A stretch of 6,824 nucleotides of DNA, taken from NCBI GenBank assembly GCA_035472475.1, contig DATIPA010000004.1, positions 1-6,824 on the forward strand. The letters run 5' to 3'. The DNA comes from JAFAXD01 sp035472475 (GTDB lineage: Bacteria > Pseudomonadota > Alphaproteobacteria > Rhizobiales > Xanthobacteraceae). A model generated the notes under the pieces. It saw only the letters and a list, made by a program, of their open reading frames with translations, was not told where the DNA came from and made no database searches. Position numbers and translations under genes: made by a program. The first letter of the stretch is position 1. Every line of letters starts with the position of its first letter. Positions 1 through 6,337 of this stretch are shown one piece after another.

Positions 1-1
1 C

Positions 2-1339
2 AACGGCAAGACGACGATCTCGGCGCCGGCCGCGATGCATCTGACGTTTGGCGAGAACGAAGGGGGTGCGGAGGGCTATGCCGCAGCGGTCACCCGCGAC
101 CAGGCGCGCATCCTCTTCGACACGGCGCAGAACATGGTCCGCCGCTCGCCTCAGATGCAGCGGGAATGGGGTGTCGGTGTGCTGACCAACAGCATCTTCC
201 AAGAGCGCAGCGCCTCGCGCTTTGTGCCGATTAGCTCCGATGCGAAGGCGCTCGACGGGCTCAACGTGCAATGCGCGGTGTGCGACGAGATCGCCTCGCA
301 CCGCACCAGTGAGGTCTACGATGCGCTTATCACCGCCATGGGGAAACGCCGGCAGCCGTTCCTCCTCAGCATATCGACCGCGACCGGCAACACCGCCGGC
401 ATCGGTAAGCAGCTATGGGACTACGGGCTGCGGGTTCTGCAACAGAGTCAGGAAGATGATCGTTTCTTTTCGATCATCTACTCCGTCGACGACGGTGACG
501 ATCCCTGGTCCGAAGAAACCTGGATAAAGGCCAATCCGGGGTGGGGGCACTCGGTGCAGCCGGACGCGATCCGCGCGATCATGCGCCAGGCGCGCAACAA
601 CCCGGCGCAGGAAGCCGCCGCGCGGACGCGCCACCTCAACATGTGGATCGGCGCCGACGAGGCGCTGTTCAGCCTGCGTGCCTGGCAAGCCTGCACCGAT
701 CACGAGCTGCAACTCGTCGACTACCACGGACGCCCCTGTCACCTCGCGCTCGATCTCGCCAGCCGCACAGACCTCGCGGCATTGGCGATCGTCTGTCCCG
801 AACGCGACGGGGGTTATGCCGTCTTTTGCCGCTCGTATCTAAACGAGGCTGCGGTGCTCGACGCGCGCAACGCGTCCTATCCCGCCTGGGCCGCGGACGG
901 CGACCTGATCATCACACCCGGCGAGGAGACGGACTTTGCGACGATCGAGGCCGACATTGTCGACCTGTGCAAGCGCCTGCGCGTCGAGAGCGTCGCCTAT
1001 GACCCGTGGGGCTCGACCCAACTCGCCCAGCGGCTCGCCGCGGAGGGTGTGCCGGTCGTCGAGTTTCGCGCGACCACGCAGAACTTTTCGGAACCGACCA
1101 AGGAACTCGACGCGGCGATGCGCGCCGGCCGCATCCGCCACGACGGCAACGGGCCCCTCGCCTGGTGCATCGGCAACGTCGTCGGGCACTATGACGCGCG
1201 CTCGAATGTGTTTCCGCGCAAGGCGCGCCCCGAGAACAAGATCGACGCCGCGGTCGCACTGATCATGGCGATCGCCCGGACGATGACCGCGCCGGGCCCG
1301 TCGGTCTACACCACTCGAGGCCTGATCACGCTCGGATGA
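2..1339 (+). CDS. terL: Phage terminase large subunit, HK97-type (5' truncated)
   Basis: ATP-driven DNA packaging motor and nuclease that docks on the portal, cuts concatemeric phage DNA and pumps it into the prohead. The frame is open from position 2, with 445 visible codons. The first residues, NGKT, are the end of a Walker A P-loop, so the true start lies upstream; by comparison with the usual 500-570 residues, roughly 60-120 are missing. The Walker B motif is AVCDE (Asp-Glu at visible residues 95-96, nt 284-289), followed by the family pattern of a Arg-Gln-Pro segment and a Ser/Thr-rich coupling strand (SISTATGN). The C-terminal RNase H-like nuclease has its expected acidic residues in LALDLASRTD (Asp at nt 752), VAYDPWGS and NKIDAAVALIMA. 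The stop TGA overlaps the portal ATG as ATGA. Family assignment is firm; the ATP and nuclease residue roles are inferred from the family. Confidence 0.95.
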   Translation, partial: NGKTTISAPAAMHLTFGENEGGAEGYAAAVTRDQARILFDTAQNMVRRSPQMQREWGVGVLTNSIFQERSASRFVPISSDAKALDGLNVQCAVCDEIASHRTSEVYDALITAMGKRRQPFLLSISTATGNTAGIGKQLWDYGLRVLQQSQEDDRFFSIIYSVDDGDDPWSEETWIKANPGWGHSVQPDAIRAIMRQARNNPAQEAAARTRHLNMWIGADEALFSLRAWQACTDHELQLVDYHGRPCHLALDLASRTDLAALAIVCPERDGGYAVFCRSYLNEAAVLDARNASYPAWAADGDLIITPGEETDFATIEADIVDLCKRLRVESVAYDPWGSTQLAQRLAAEGVPVVEFRATTQNFSEPTKELDAAMRAGRIRHDGNGPLAWCIGNVVGHYDARSNVFPRKARPENKIDAAVALIMAIARTMTAPGPSVYTTRGLITLG

Positions 1340-2673
1340 GCCTTTGGTCCTGGCTGACCAGCTCCGGTCCGCCGCCGCCACCGATGCCGATCGAACCCCT
1401 GCCGCCGGCGACGTCCGTGCCCGAGCAGAAGCAGGACATTGTCGGCGCGATGAACAGTCTGGCGTTTCCGCAGCCGATGCTGTTTGCCGGGCTAGGCGGC
1501 CAGGTCAGCAACACCGGTGTTCCCGTTACCCCGATGACCGCCTTGCAGGCCGCCGCGGTCTACGGCTGCATCAAATGCATTTCCGAGGACATCGCCGGGC
1601 TGGTGCTGCAGATCCGCCGCCGCTCGCCGGCCGGCGGCTGGATCATCGATTACCGGCACCCGCTCAACGAATTGATGCGCCGGCCGAACCGCTGGCAAAG
1701 CCGCTTTCAGTTCTGGGCCTATCTGCTGACCGCCTATTGCCTGCGCGGCAATTCCTACGTCGTCATTCAGCGCGACCAGGCCGGCCGCCCGATCGAGCTG
1801 GTGCCGGTCAGCCCCGACCGGGTGACCTTGCAGATCAGCCCCGAGGGCAATCTCTGGTACCGCGTCAATAGCCTGCATATCGGTTTTGGCGTGCTGGTGC
1901 CGGCCGAGGACATGCTGCACCTGAAGAACATGTCGCTCGACGGCTATGTCGGAATCTCACCGATCGCCTGCGCGCAGGACGTCATCGGCCTGGCGCTCGC
2001 CGCGCAGCAACACGGCGCGATCCTGTTCCGCCAGGGCGGCCAGATCAGCGGGGTGCTGAAACACCCCGGCAAGCTCGGCAAGGAGTCGACCGACAACCTC
2101 GCGCAATCGTGGCGCGACACTCATTCTGGGGTGCAGAACGCCTACAAGATCGCGGTCCTCGAAGAGGGCATGACCTTTGAGAAGATCGCGATCACCAACG
2201 AAGACGCGCAATTTCTCCAAACGCGCCAGTTTCAGGTCGCCGATATCTGCCGGATCTATCGCGTCCCGCCGCACAAGGTCGGCGACTATGCCCGCGCCAC
2301 CTTCGGCAACGTCGAGCAGCAGCAGCAGCAATACATCGATGACTGCCTGGCGCCGCACACCGATCAGCTCGAAGACCTGATGAACGAGCAATTGCTGTTC
2401 GACGACGAGCGCCCGGACTATCAGACGCATTGGGATTACACCTCGATGCTGCGCGGTGACCAGACCCAGCGCTATCAGGCGTATCAAATCGGGCTGTTGA
2501 ACGGGTTTCTCTCGCGCAACGAGGTGCGCGGCCTCGAAAACATGAACCCGATCCCCGGCGGCGACGAGTACCGGGTGCCGCTCAATACCGCGCCGACCAA
2601 TGTCATGCACCCGGAGACCATCCCGCAGCAGATCCCCAATGGCGCAGACGATGCAACTGGTGACGCCGCTTAG
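1336..2673 (+). CDS. Phage portal protein, HK97 family
   Basis: Forms the dodecameric ring at one capsid vertex through which DNA enters and leaves, and to which terminase and later the head-tail connectors bind. The 445-residue length is normal for the family. Recognisable segments are AAAVYGCIKCISEDIAGL (residues 72-89), HPLNELMRRPN (108-118) and FWAYLLTAYCLRGNSYVVI (126-144), then the LVPVSPDRVTLQ strand (155-166), LHLKNMSLDGYVGISPI (194-210) and FQVADICRIYRVPPHKVGD (299-317) ahead of the long helix. The N terminus has a Pro-rich stretch (residues 11-24) and the helix region carries five consecutive Gln (328-332). The ATG lies in an ATGA overlap with the terL stop; no good Shine-Dalgarno stands at normal distance, so translational coupling is likely. 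The protease gene begins inside its 3' end. Confidence 0.95.
   Translation: MSLWSWLTSSGPPPPPMPIEPLPPATSVPEQKQDIVGAMNSLAFPQPMLFAGLGGQVSNTGVPVTPMTALQAAAVYGCIKCISEDIAGLVLQIRRRSPAGGWIIDYRHPLNELMRRPNRWQSRFQFWAYLLTAYCLRGNSYVVIQRDQAGRPIELVPVSPDRVTLQISPEGNLWYRVNSLHIGFGVLVPAEDMLHLKNMSLDGYVGISPIACAQDVIGLALAAQQHGAILFRQGGQISGVLKHPGKLGKESTDNLAQSWRDTHSGVQNAYKIAVLEEGMTFEKIAITNEDAQFLQTRQFQVADICRIYRVPPHKVGDYARATFGNVEQQQQQYIDDCLAPHTDQLEDLMNEQLLFDDERPDYQTHWDYTSMLRGDQTQRYQAYQIGLLNGFLSRNEVRGLENMNPIPGGDEYRVPLNTAPTNVMHPETIPQQIPNGADDATGDAA
2317..2331 (+). repeat. Short CAG repeat coding poly-Gln in the portal
   Basis: Four CAG codons and one CAA encode five consecutive glutamines (portal residues 328-332), directly after the FGNVE segment. 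This is the position where family members usually have a Gln/Glu-rich helix, so it is probably a local codon expansion without separate function. Confidence 0.6.
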
Positions 2674-3331
2674 GTTCAAAGAGATCAACATCGAGCGTAG
2701 CTTGGCAACCGGGCGACCCATGCGCCGTGCCGCGGCACCGCTCGTCGGTGTGCGCAAGCAGACCGTCGAGACCGTCGAGCAGCTTGACGAGCGCACCCTA
2801 CGCTTTGTGCTGTCGACCGGCACCGTCGACCGCGACCTGGACATGATCGATCCCGCCGGCTGGCGCCTCGACCACTACCTGAAAAACCCGGTCGTCCTGT
2901 GGGCGCACCAGGCCACACTATTGCCCATCGGCAAGGCGATCACGACCGGCAACACCGATGGTCGCCTGACCTCTGCCGTGCAGTTTCTGCCGTCCGAAGG
3001 CTACGGGGCCGCAAGCGAATTCGCCGACAGCGTCTACAAGCTCGCACGCGACGGCTACCTCGCCGCGACGTCGGTCGGTTTCCGCCCGATCCGCTGGGAC
3101 TTCAGTGCCGATAAGGACCGCGGCGGCGACAACTGGTTTCCGGGCATCGACTACCACGAGCAGGAGCTGGTCGAGTTCTCGATCTGCACCGTGCCGAGCA
3201 ATCCCGATGCGCTGATCGAGCCGGTGCCCAATGGTGCCGCCGGCGGCGAGGCGCCGCCCCTGCCCGAACCGGTGCTGCTCGCCCGTGGCAAACGCCGCCG
3301 CGTGCTGCAGCTCCTTGAGATGACCCGATGA
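2639..3331 (+). CDS. HK97 family prohead protease (peptidase S78-like)
   Basis: Maturation protease packaged in the prohead; it is expected to cleave the N-terminal scaffold-like region of the capsid protein and then itself. From ATG 2639 it has 230 residues. Family signatures: a strand entry TGTVDRDLDMIDPAGW (60-75), NPVVLWAHQ with the catalytic His at 90, LAATSVGF with the candidate nucleophile Ser at 145, and ELVEFSICTVPSNPDAL with conserved Glu at 179. The catalytic assignments follow the family. After about residue 195 comes a Pro/Gly-rich linker and a basic tail (GKRRRVLQLL), possibly a core-targeting or self-cleaved segment. The start is uncertain: ATGs at 2600, 2639 and 2651 all lie within the portal gene and none has a strong Shine-Dalgarno. 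I chose 2639 because the extra residues from 2600 are Arg/Ser-rich and look like a shadow of the portal frame. The stop overlaps the capsid ATG as ATGA. Confidence 0.92.
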   Translation: MAQTMQLVTPLRFKEINIERSLATGRPMRRAAAPLVGVRKQTVETVEQLDERTLRFVLSTGTVDRDLDMIDPAGWRLDHYLKNPVVLWAHQATLLPIGKAITTGNTDGRLTSAVQFLPSEGYGAASEFADSVYKLARDGYLAATSVGFRPIRWDFSADKDRGGDNWFPGIDYHEQELVEFSICTVPSNPDALIEPVPNGAAGGEAPPLPEPVLLARGKRRRVLQLLEMTR

Positions 3332-5316
3332 TCACCAAGCCGGTGCCGCCGCCCTCGGGCGGCGAGACCGAGGACGAGTACGTCAACCGCTGCATGGGCG
3401 ACGACGCCATGCAGGAGTACGACCAGGATCAACGCGCAGCGATTTGTTACCAGACGTTCCGCGACCGATCCCTAACCCTGGAGGGCAAAATGCGATCGAT
3501 CATCAGCAGACAACCCGAGCCCAATGAGGGCGAAACCCGGGAGGACTTTGTCGATCGCTGCATGGCATTTGAAGGTTTGGCGGACAGGGACCCGGACCAG
3601 CGCGCGGCGATTTGCAATGACGCTTACCGCCAATATGTGGCACCGCCGGAAGATGGTGATGGCGAAGCGGGGTTCCGCGGACCGCGCGACAAGCTCAGCG
3701 AGTTGAAGCGTCGGCGTGCCGGGCTCGTCGCCCGGATGCAGGCGATCGTCAAAGCGGAGGACGATCTCGCCGAGGGTGACAGCCTCACGCCATGCGCGAC
3801 GGCCGAATTCGAGCAGCTGCGCAAGGACATTGCCGCGCTCGATGGGCGGATCGCACGACACCAAGATGCGATGGCGGCCGATGCGAGCGCCTCGCGCAGC
3901 GAGGGTACCGATATGACAATCTATGCAGGCGGAATGAACCGTGGCGGCATGCGGGTCTGGGCCGAGCCCAAGAAGCGCGCGCGCCAGGGTAAGGGCCTGC
4001 AAGCCGCACGTTGGATCATCAGCCTCGCACACGTCAAATGGTACGGCGCCGAGAAGGCGGCCGAATTCATCTGGAACCACTTTCACGACGAAGAGGTCGC
4101 CAAGGCCGCATTGAATACGCAGGTCGTCAGCGAGGGTGGCGCCTTGATCCCGCAGGATTTTCTGCAGGACCTGATCGAACTATTGCGCGCCAATACCGTC
4201 GTGCGCGGCGCCGGCCCGATGACCGTTGGAATGCCGATGGGCAACCTGACGATCCCGCGGCTCGCCGGCGGGGCCAGCGCGTCCTATCAGGGCGAGCTCG
4301 ACGACATTGAACTGACGCATCAGGTCTTCGACGACGTCAACCTGCGCGCCCGCAAGCTGACCGCAATGGTGCCGGTCAGCAATGACCTGTTGCGACGTGC
4401 GCCGTTCGGCGTCGAGGAGATCGTGCGCGACGACCTCGTGCAGACCATCGCGCGCAAGGAGGACGTCACTTTTCTACGGTCGGACGGGTCGGACATGGCA
4501 CCGGTCGGTTGGCGCGGCTGGGTGCTGCCGGACAACCTGATCGCGATCGCCGAGGGCGGCGATCTCGACGCCGTCGTCGCCGGCATCGCCGCGATGAAAC
4601 TGACGCTGATCAATGGTCTGTCGCGGATGCTGCGGCCCGCCTGGTTCATGGCGCCGGAGATCATTGAATTCATCAGAACCAGAAGGGATTCGGTGGGCGG
4701 CTTCTACTACAAGGACGAGATCGACCGGGGGACTCTGGATGGAATCCCGATTCATATGAGCCAGCAGATCCCGACCAACCTCGGCGGCGGCGGCCGCGGC
4801 TCGGAGATCTATCTGGTCGACATGGCCGACACGGTCCTCGCCGACACTATGCAGATCCAGGTCGATGCCTCCGACGTCGCCGCCTATTACGGCACGGACG
4901 GCAAAGTGATCTCCACATTTCAGCGCGACCAGTCGTTGTTCCGCGTCATCAGCGCGCATGACTTCAACATGCGCCATCTGCAGAGTCTGGCGATCGGCCT
5001 GGTCAGCGATTGGAAGTTTGAGGGCCTCGCCGGATCGCCCGGCGCCCCCTGGTCGACCCAGCCGCTCAACACGACCTGGGCGCAGGCGCCCGCGGCGTGG
5101 CCGGCGATCGAGACCGGCGCCGACGACCCGCCGCGATTGTGGGACCCCGGTGCTTCGCAGAGTGCCGCATTCGACGGGCCGCTGACCAACAACCCCGGAG
5201 GACTGCCGCGACCTCCGGTCGAAGGGCTCGCAACGCCGCCCGCGCCGCCGCCGGAAGCTGGACCGGATGACGCCACGCGCCGCGGCCGGCCGCCGCGGCC
5301 GAGTGCCACGGAATGA
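3328..5316 (+). CDS. Major capsid polyprotein, HK97 fold, with N-terminal Cys-motif repeats and delta domain
   Basis: Main shell protein of the head. At 662 residues it is far longer than the usual 390-420. Order of parts: two copies of a GET..(F/Y)V.RCM...DQRAAIC motif (residues about 5-45 and 61-101); a charged helical region (119-182, DKLSELKRRRAGL to IARHQDAM) resembling the HK97 delta/scaffold domain; a basic linker (213-223); the HK97-fold body (about 225-565), with SEGGALIPQDF (268-278), the MPMGNLTIPRL strand (302-312), the conserved LTAMVPVSNDLLR (344-356), and DFNMRH (545-550) near the end; then a Pro-rich tail (566-662, 22 Pro of 97). Proteolytic removal of the region before about residue 220 is inferred from the neighbouring protease; the exact site cannot be read. 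ATG 3328 overlaps the protease stop (ATGA) and has only a weak GAGA upstream. Two better internal start sites are listed separately. Confidence 0.93.
   Translation: MITKPVPPPSGGETEDEYVNRCMGDDAMQEYDQDQRAAICYQTFRDRSLTLEGKMRSIISRQPEPNEGETREDFVDRCMAFEGLADRDPDQRAAICNDAYRQYVAPPEDGDGEAGFRGPRDKLSELKRRRAGLVARMQAIVKAEDDLAEGDSLTPCATAEFEQLRKDIAALDGRIARHQDAMAADASASRSEGTDMTIYAGGMNRGGMRVWAEPKKRARQGKGLQAARWIISLAHVKWYGAEKAAEFIWNHFHDEEVAKAALNTQVVSEGGALIPQDFLQDLIELLRANTVVRGAGPMTVGMPMGNLTIPRLAGGASASYQGELDDIELTHQVFDDVNLRARKLTAMVPVSNDLLRRAPFGVEEIVRDDLVQTIARKEDVTFLRSDGSDMAPVGWRGWVLPDNLIAIAEGGDLDAVVAGIAAMKLTLINGLSRMLRPAWFMAPEIIEFIRTRRDSVGGFYYKDEIDRGTLDGIPIHMSQQIPTNLGGGGRGSEIYLVDMADTVLADTMQIQVDASDVAAYYGTDGKVISTFQRDQSLFRVISAHDFNMRHLQSLAIGLVSDWKFEGLAGSPGAPWSTQPLNTTWAQAPAAWPAIETGADDPPRLWDPGASQSAAFDGPLTNNPGGLPRPPVEGLATPPAPPPEAGPDDATRRGRPPRPSATE
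3340..3462 (+). repeat. Cys-motif repeat, copy 1 (capsid N terminus)
   Basis: Codes capsid residues 5-45. The core runs from GETEDEYVNRCM to DQRAAIC with Cys at residues 22 and 40. It pairs with copy 2 at a period of 56 residues (168 nt); 15 of 29 core residues are identical and the Cys-Cys spacing of 18 is the same. I recall similar short RCM...QRAAIC motifs in other phage structural ORFs, but cannot verify that here. Function unknown; disulfide or metal binding is possible. Confidence 0.8.
3480..3492 (+). promoter_or_regulatory. Candidate internal ribosome binding site and ATG in the capsid gene (residue 55)
   Basis: A perfect GGAGG (3480-3484) stands 5 nt before an in-frame ATG at 3490. 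It is stronger than anything before the upstream ATG at 3328. Starting here would give a 608-residue protein with only the second Cys motif. Alternatively this could be the only real start, with the first copy untranslated, but the clean protein-level match between the copies argues that both are translated. Confidence 0.45.
3508..3630 (+). repeat. Cys-motif repeat, copy 2 (capsid N terminus)
   Basis: Codes capsid residues 61-101. The core runs from GETREDFVDRCM to DQRAAIC with Cys at residues 78 and 96. At DNA level only short blocks match copy 1 (for example CGCTGCATGG), so the duplication is old and kept at protein level rather than a recent tandem copy. Confidence 0.8.
3901..3915 (+). promoter_or_regulatory. 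Candidate internal ribosome binding site and ATG after the delta domain (residue 196)
   Basis: GAGGG (3901-3905) lies 7 nt before an in-frame ATG at 3913. Starting here gives a 467-residue protein beginning MTIYAGGMNRGG, which lacks the Cys motifs and the helical scaffold-like region and keeps the whole HK97 shell domain. The site falls at the domain border, which makes a biological role more plausible than for a random ATG. Confidence 0.45.
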
Positions 5317-5546
5317 ACACGCCGGCGCCGCCACGCGTCAGCGGCGGTCCGACATTCGCCGTGCGTTTCATCCGTCCCTGGCACAGCTACTATCCCGGCG
5401 ACTGCGCGACGTTCCCGGCGCATGAAGCGCGTTCCCTTGTCGCGCGCCGCTATGCCGAACGGATCAACATAGTGGAAGGGCCGGCGCCGGAAGGCGGGCA
5501 ATTCGCGATGCGCTACCCCACCGCCCAGGTCAACAAAGGTCCCTAA
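5313..5546 (+). CDS. Small phage head-module protein of unknown function
   Basis: A 77-residue protein between the capsid and gp6-like genes, started at an ATGA overlap with the capsid stop. After a Pro-rich lead (residues 1-13) comes a compact pattern: FAVRFIRPWHSYYPGDCATF (15-34), then EARSLVARRYAERI (38-51). Small proteins with a comparable strand, Tyr-x-Pro-Gly-Asp turn and Ala-rich helix are common at this position in phage head modules; their function is mostly unassigned. Position alone suggests a role in head completion or decoration, which is inference. No signal peptide or membrane segment. The stop TAA is directly followed by the TTG start of the next gene, so it is probably co-translated. 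Confidence 0.8.
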   Translation: MNTPAPPRVSGGPTFAVRFIRPWHSYYPGDCATFPAHEARSLVARRYAERINIVEGPAPEGGQFAMRYPTAQVNKGP

Positions 5547-5549
5547 TTG
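5535..5549 (+). promoter_or_regulatory. Ribosome binding site deciding a TTG start
   Basis: AAAGG (5535-5539) lies 7 nt before TTG 5547, with the preceding stop TAA (5544-5546) directly abutting it. No ATG or GTG alternative would keep the conserved N-terminal LRVVTPP segment of the connector, so TTG is the best start. Confidence 0.65.
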
Positions 5550-6176
5550 TTCGCTTCGCTGCGCGTCGTCACGCCGCCCGAGCAAGAGCCGGTCGACGTC
5601 GAGCTCGTGCGCCGGCACTGCCGGGTCGATGCCGACTATGACGACGACCTCTTAGTGATCTATGCAGCAAGTGCCCGGCAATGGGCCGAGGCCTGGCTCA
5701 ACCGCGCGCTGATCACGCAGGAGCTGCGCTACACGATCAGCCATTCGCCGCCGCCGACGGCGAGCCCGCTGGTGCCGCAGAGCCTGATCGTCTTCCCGCT
5801 CAACTGGCCGCCGCTCATCCGGCGGCCGATCGCGCTCCCGCGGGCACCGTGCACCGCGGTCAAGTCCGTCGCCTGGGGGCCGGCCGACGAGGAGTTGCAG
5901 CCGGCCGCATCCGATCTCTACGCGGTCAATCTCGGGGTCGAGCCCGCGCAGGTCATGATCCGGCATTCGCTGGTGCCGATCGTTCCGACGATGTCGGTCG
6001 CCTTCGACTTCATCGCCGGCTACGGCGAGCCCGACGACGTGCCGGGACCGATCAAGAGCGGCATCCTGTTGCTGACCGCGTACCTCTACGAGGGCCGCGG
6101 CGACGTCAACAGCGAGATGCCCGAAGCCCCCTGGCAACTGATGGCGCCTTATCGCTTGTGGACGTTCAGCGGGTGA
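5547..6176 (+). CDS. Head-tail connector, gp6-like / phiE125 gp8 family
   Basis: Adaptor that forms a ring under the portal and begins the neck to which the tail attaches. The 209 residues fit the longer (phiE125 gp8-type) branch of gp6-like proteins. Visible family features are LRVVTPPEQEPVDVELVRRH (residues 5-24), CRVDADYDDDLL (25-36), the helix AASARQWAEAWLNRALITQE (40-59), LPRAPCTAVKSVAW (97-110), VAFDFIAGYGEPDDVPGPIK (151-170), and the C-terminal helix SGILLLTAYLYEGRGD (171-186) ending in LMAPYRLWTF. Start codon is TTG with a Shine-Dalgarno seven bases upstream. An unusual Pro-rich insertion (PPPTASPLVPQS, 68-79) lies in the variable middle part. The neighbouring capsid and head-closure genes support the role. 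Confidence 0.88.
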   Translation: MFASLRVVTPPEQEPVDVELVRRHCRVDADYDDDLLVIYAASARQWAEAWLNRALITQELRYTISHSPPPTASPLVPQSLIVFPLNWPPLIRRPIALPRAPCTAVKSVAWGPADEELQPAASDLYAVNLGVEPAQVMIRHSLVPIVPTMSVAFDFIAGYGEPDDVPGPIKSGILLLTAYLYEGRGDVNSEMPEAPWQLMAPYRLWTFSG

Positions 6177-6337
6177 CGGCGCGAGCCGCCTGATGCACGG
6201 GTCGGACCGGACCGCTACCCTAATACCCGGCGGGCGCCTCGCGCGCCCTGGGGCTCTGGCGGGGATTTCGCGCGATACCCGATAACCCCGCGGGTTCCCT
6301 GCCGTCGGCGAACGGTATCGGCGCCCTGCGCTGGCTG
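6177..6337 (+). other. 161-bp gap between connector and head-closure genes
   Basis: The only sizeable gap in an otherwise overlapping gene set. The frame of the next gene is open from 6224 (after TAA 6221-6223) but has no ATG, GTG or TTG before 6338. A 30-codon ORF (ATG 6193 to TAA 6285) in another frame has no recognisable product and no clear ribosome binding site. One GC-rich hairpin lies at 6232-6248. I see no promoter. Confidence 0.6.
6232..6248 (+). other. GC-rich hairpin
   Basis: GGGCGC (6232-6237) and GCGCCC (6243-6248) form a perfect 6-bp stem with a 5-nt loop. No T-run follows, so it does not look like an intrinsic terminator. It could modulate translation or mRNA stability, or be chance in GC-rich DNA. 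Confidence 0.35.

Noticed and set aside
541..1002. Forward open frame of 153 codons inside terL in another frame
   Set aside because: Arg/His-rich out-of-frame shadow; the terL nuclease motifs occupy the same DNA.
839..1381. Reverse-strand open frame of 180 codons opposite the end of terL
   Set aside because: Antisense shadow with Arg/Asp/Val bias and no family features.
1957..2844. Reverse-strand open frame of 295 codons across the portal/protease junction
   Set aside because: It lies antisense to two confidently identified genes, has an Arg/Val/Asp-rich composition typical of a GC-rich antisense frame, and shows no recognisable motif.
4474..5334. Reverse-strand open frame of 286 codons opposite the capsid gene
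   Set aside because: Arg/Gly/Ala-rich antisense shadow of the capsid frame; the Pro-rich capsid tail reads as Gly/Arg-rich on the other strand. No motif or ribosome site supports it.
5652..6137. Reverse-strand open frame of 161 codons opposite the connector gene
   Set aside because: Antisense to a gene with clear family motifs; composition typical of a shadow.
6232..6300. Possible intrinsic terminator in the gap before the head-closure gene
   Set aside because: The 6-bp hairpin has no following T-run, and a terminator inside a co-transcribed head module would be unexpected.
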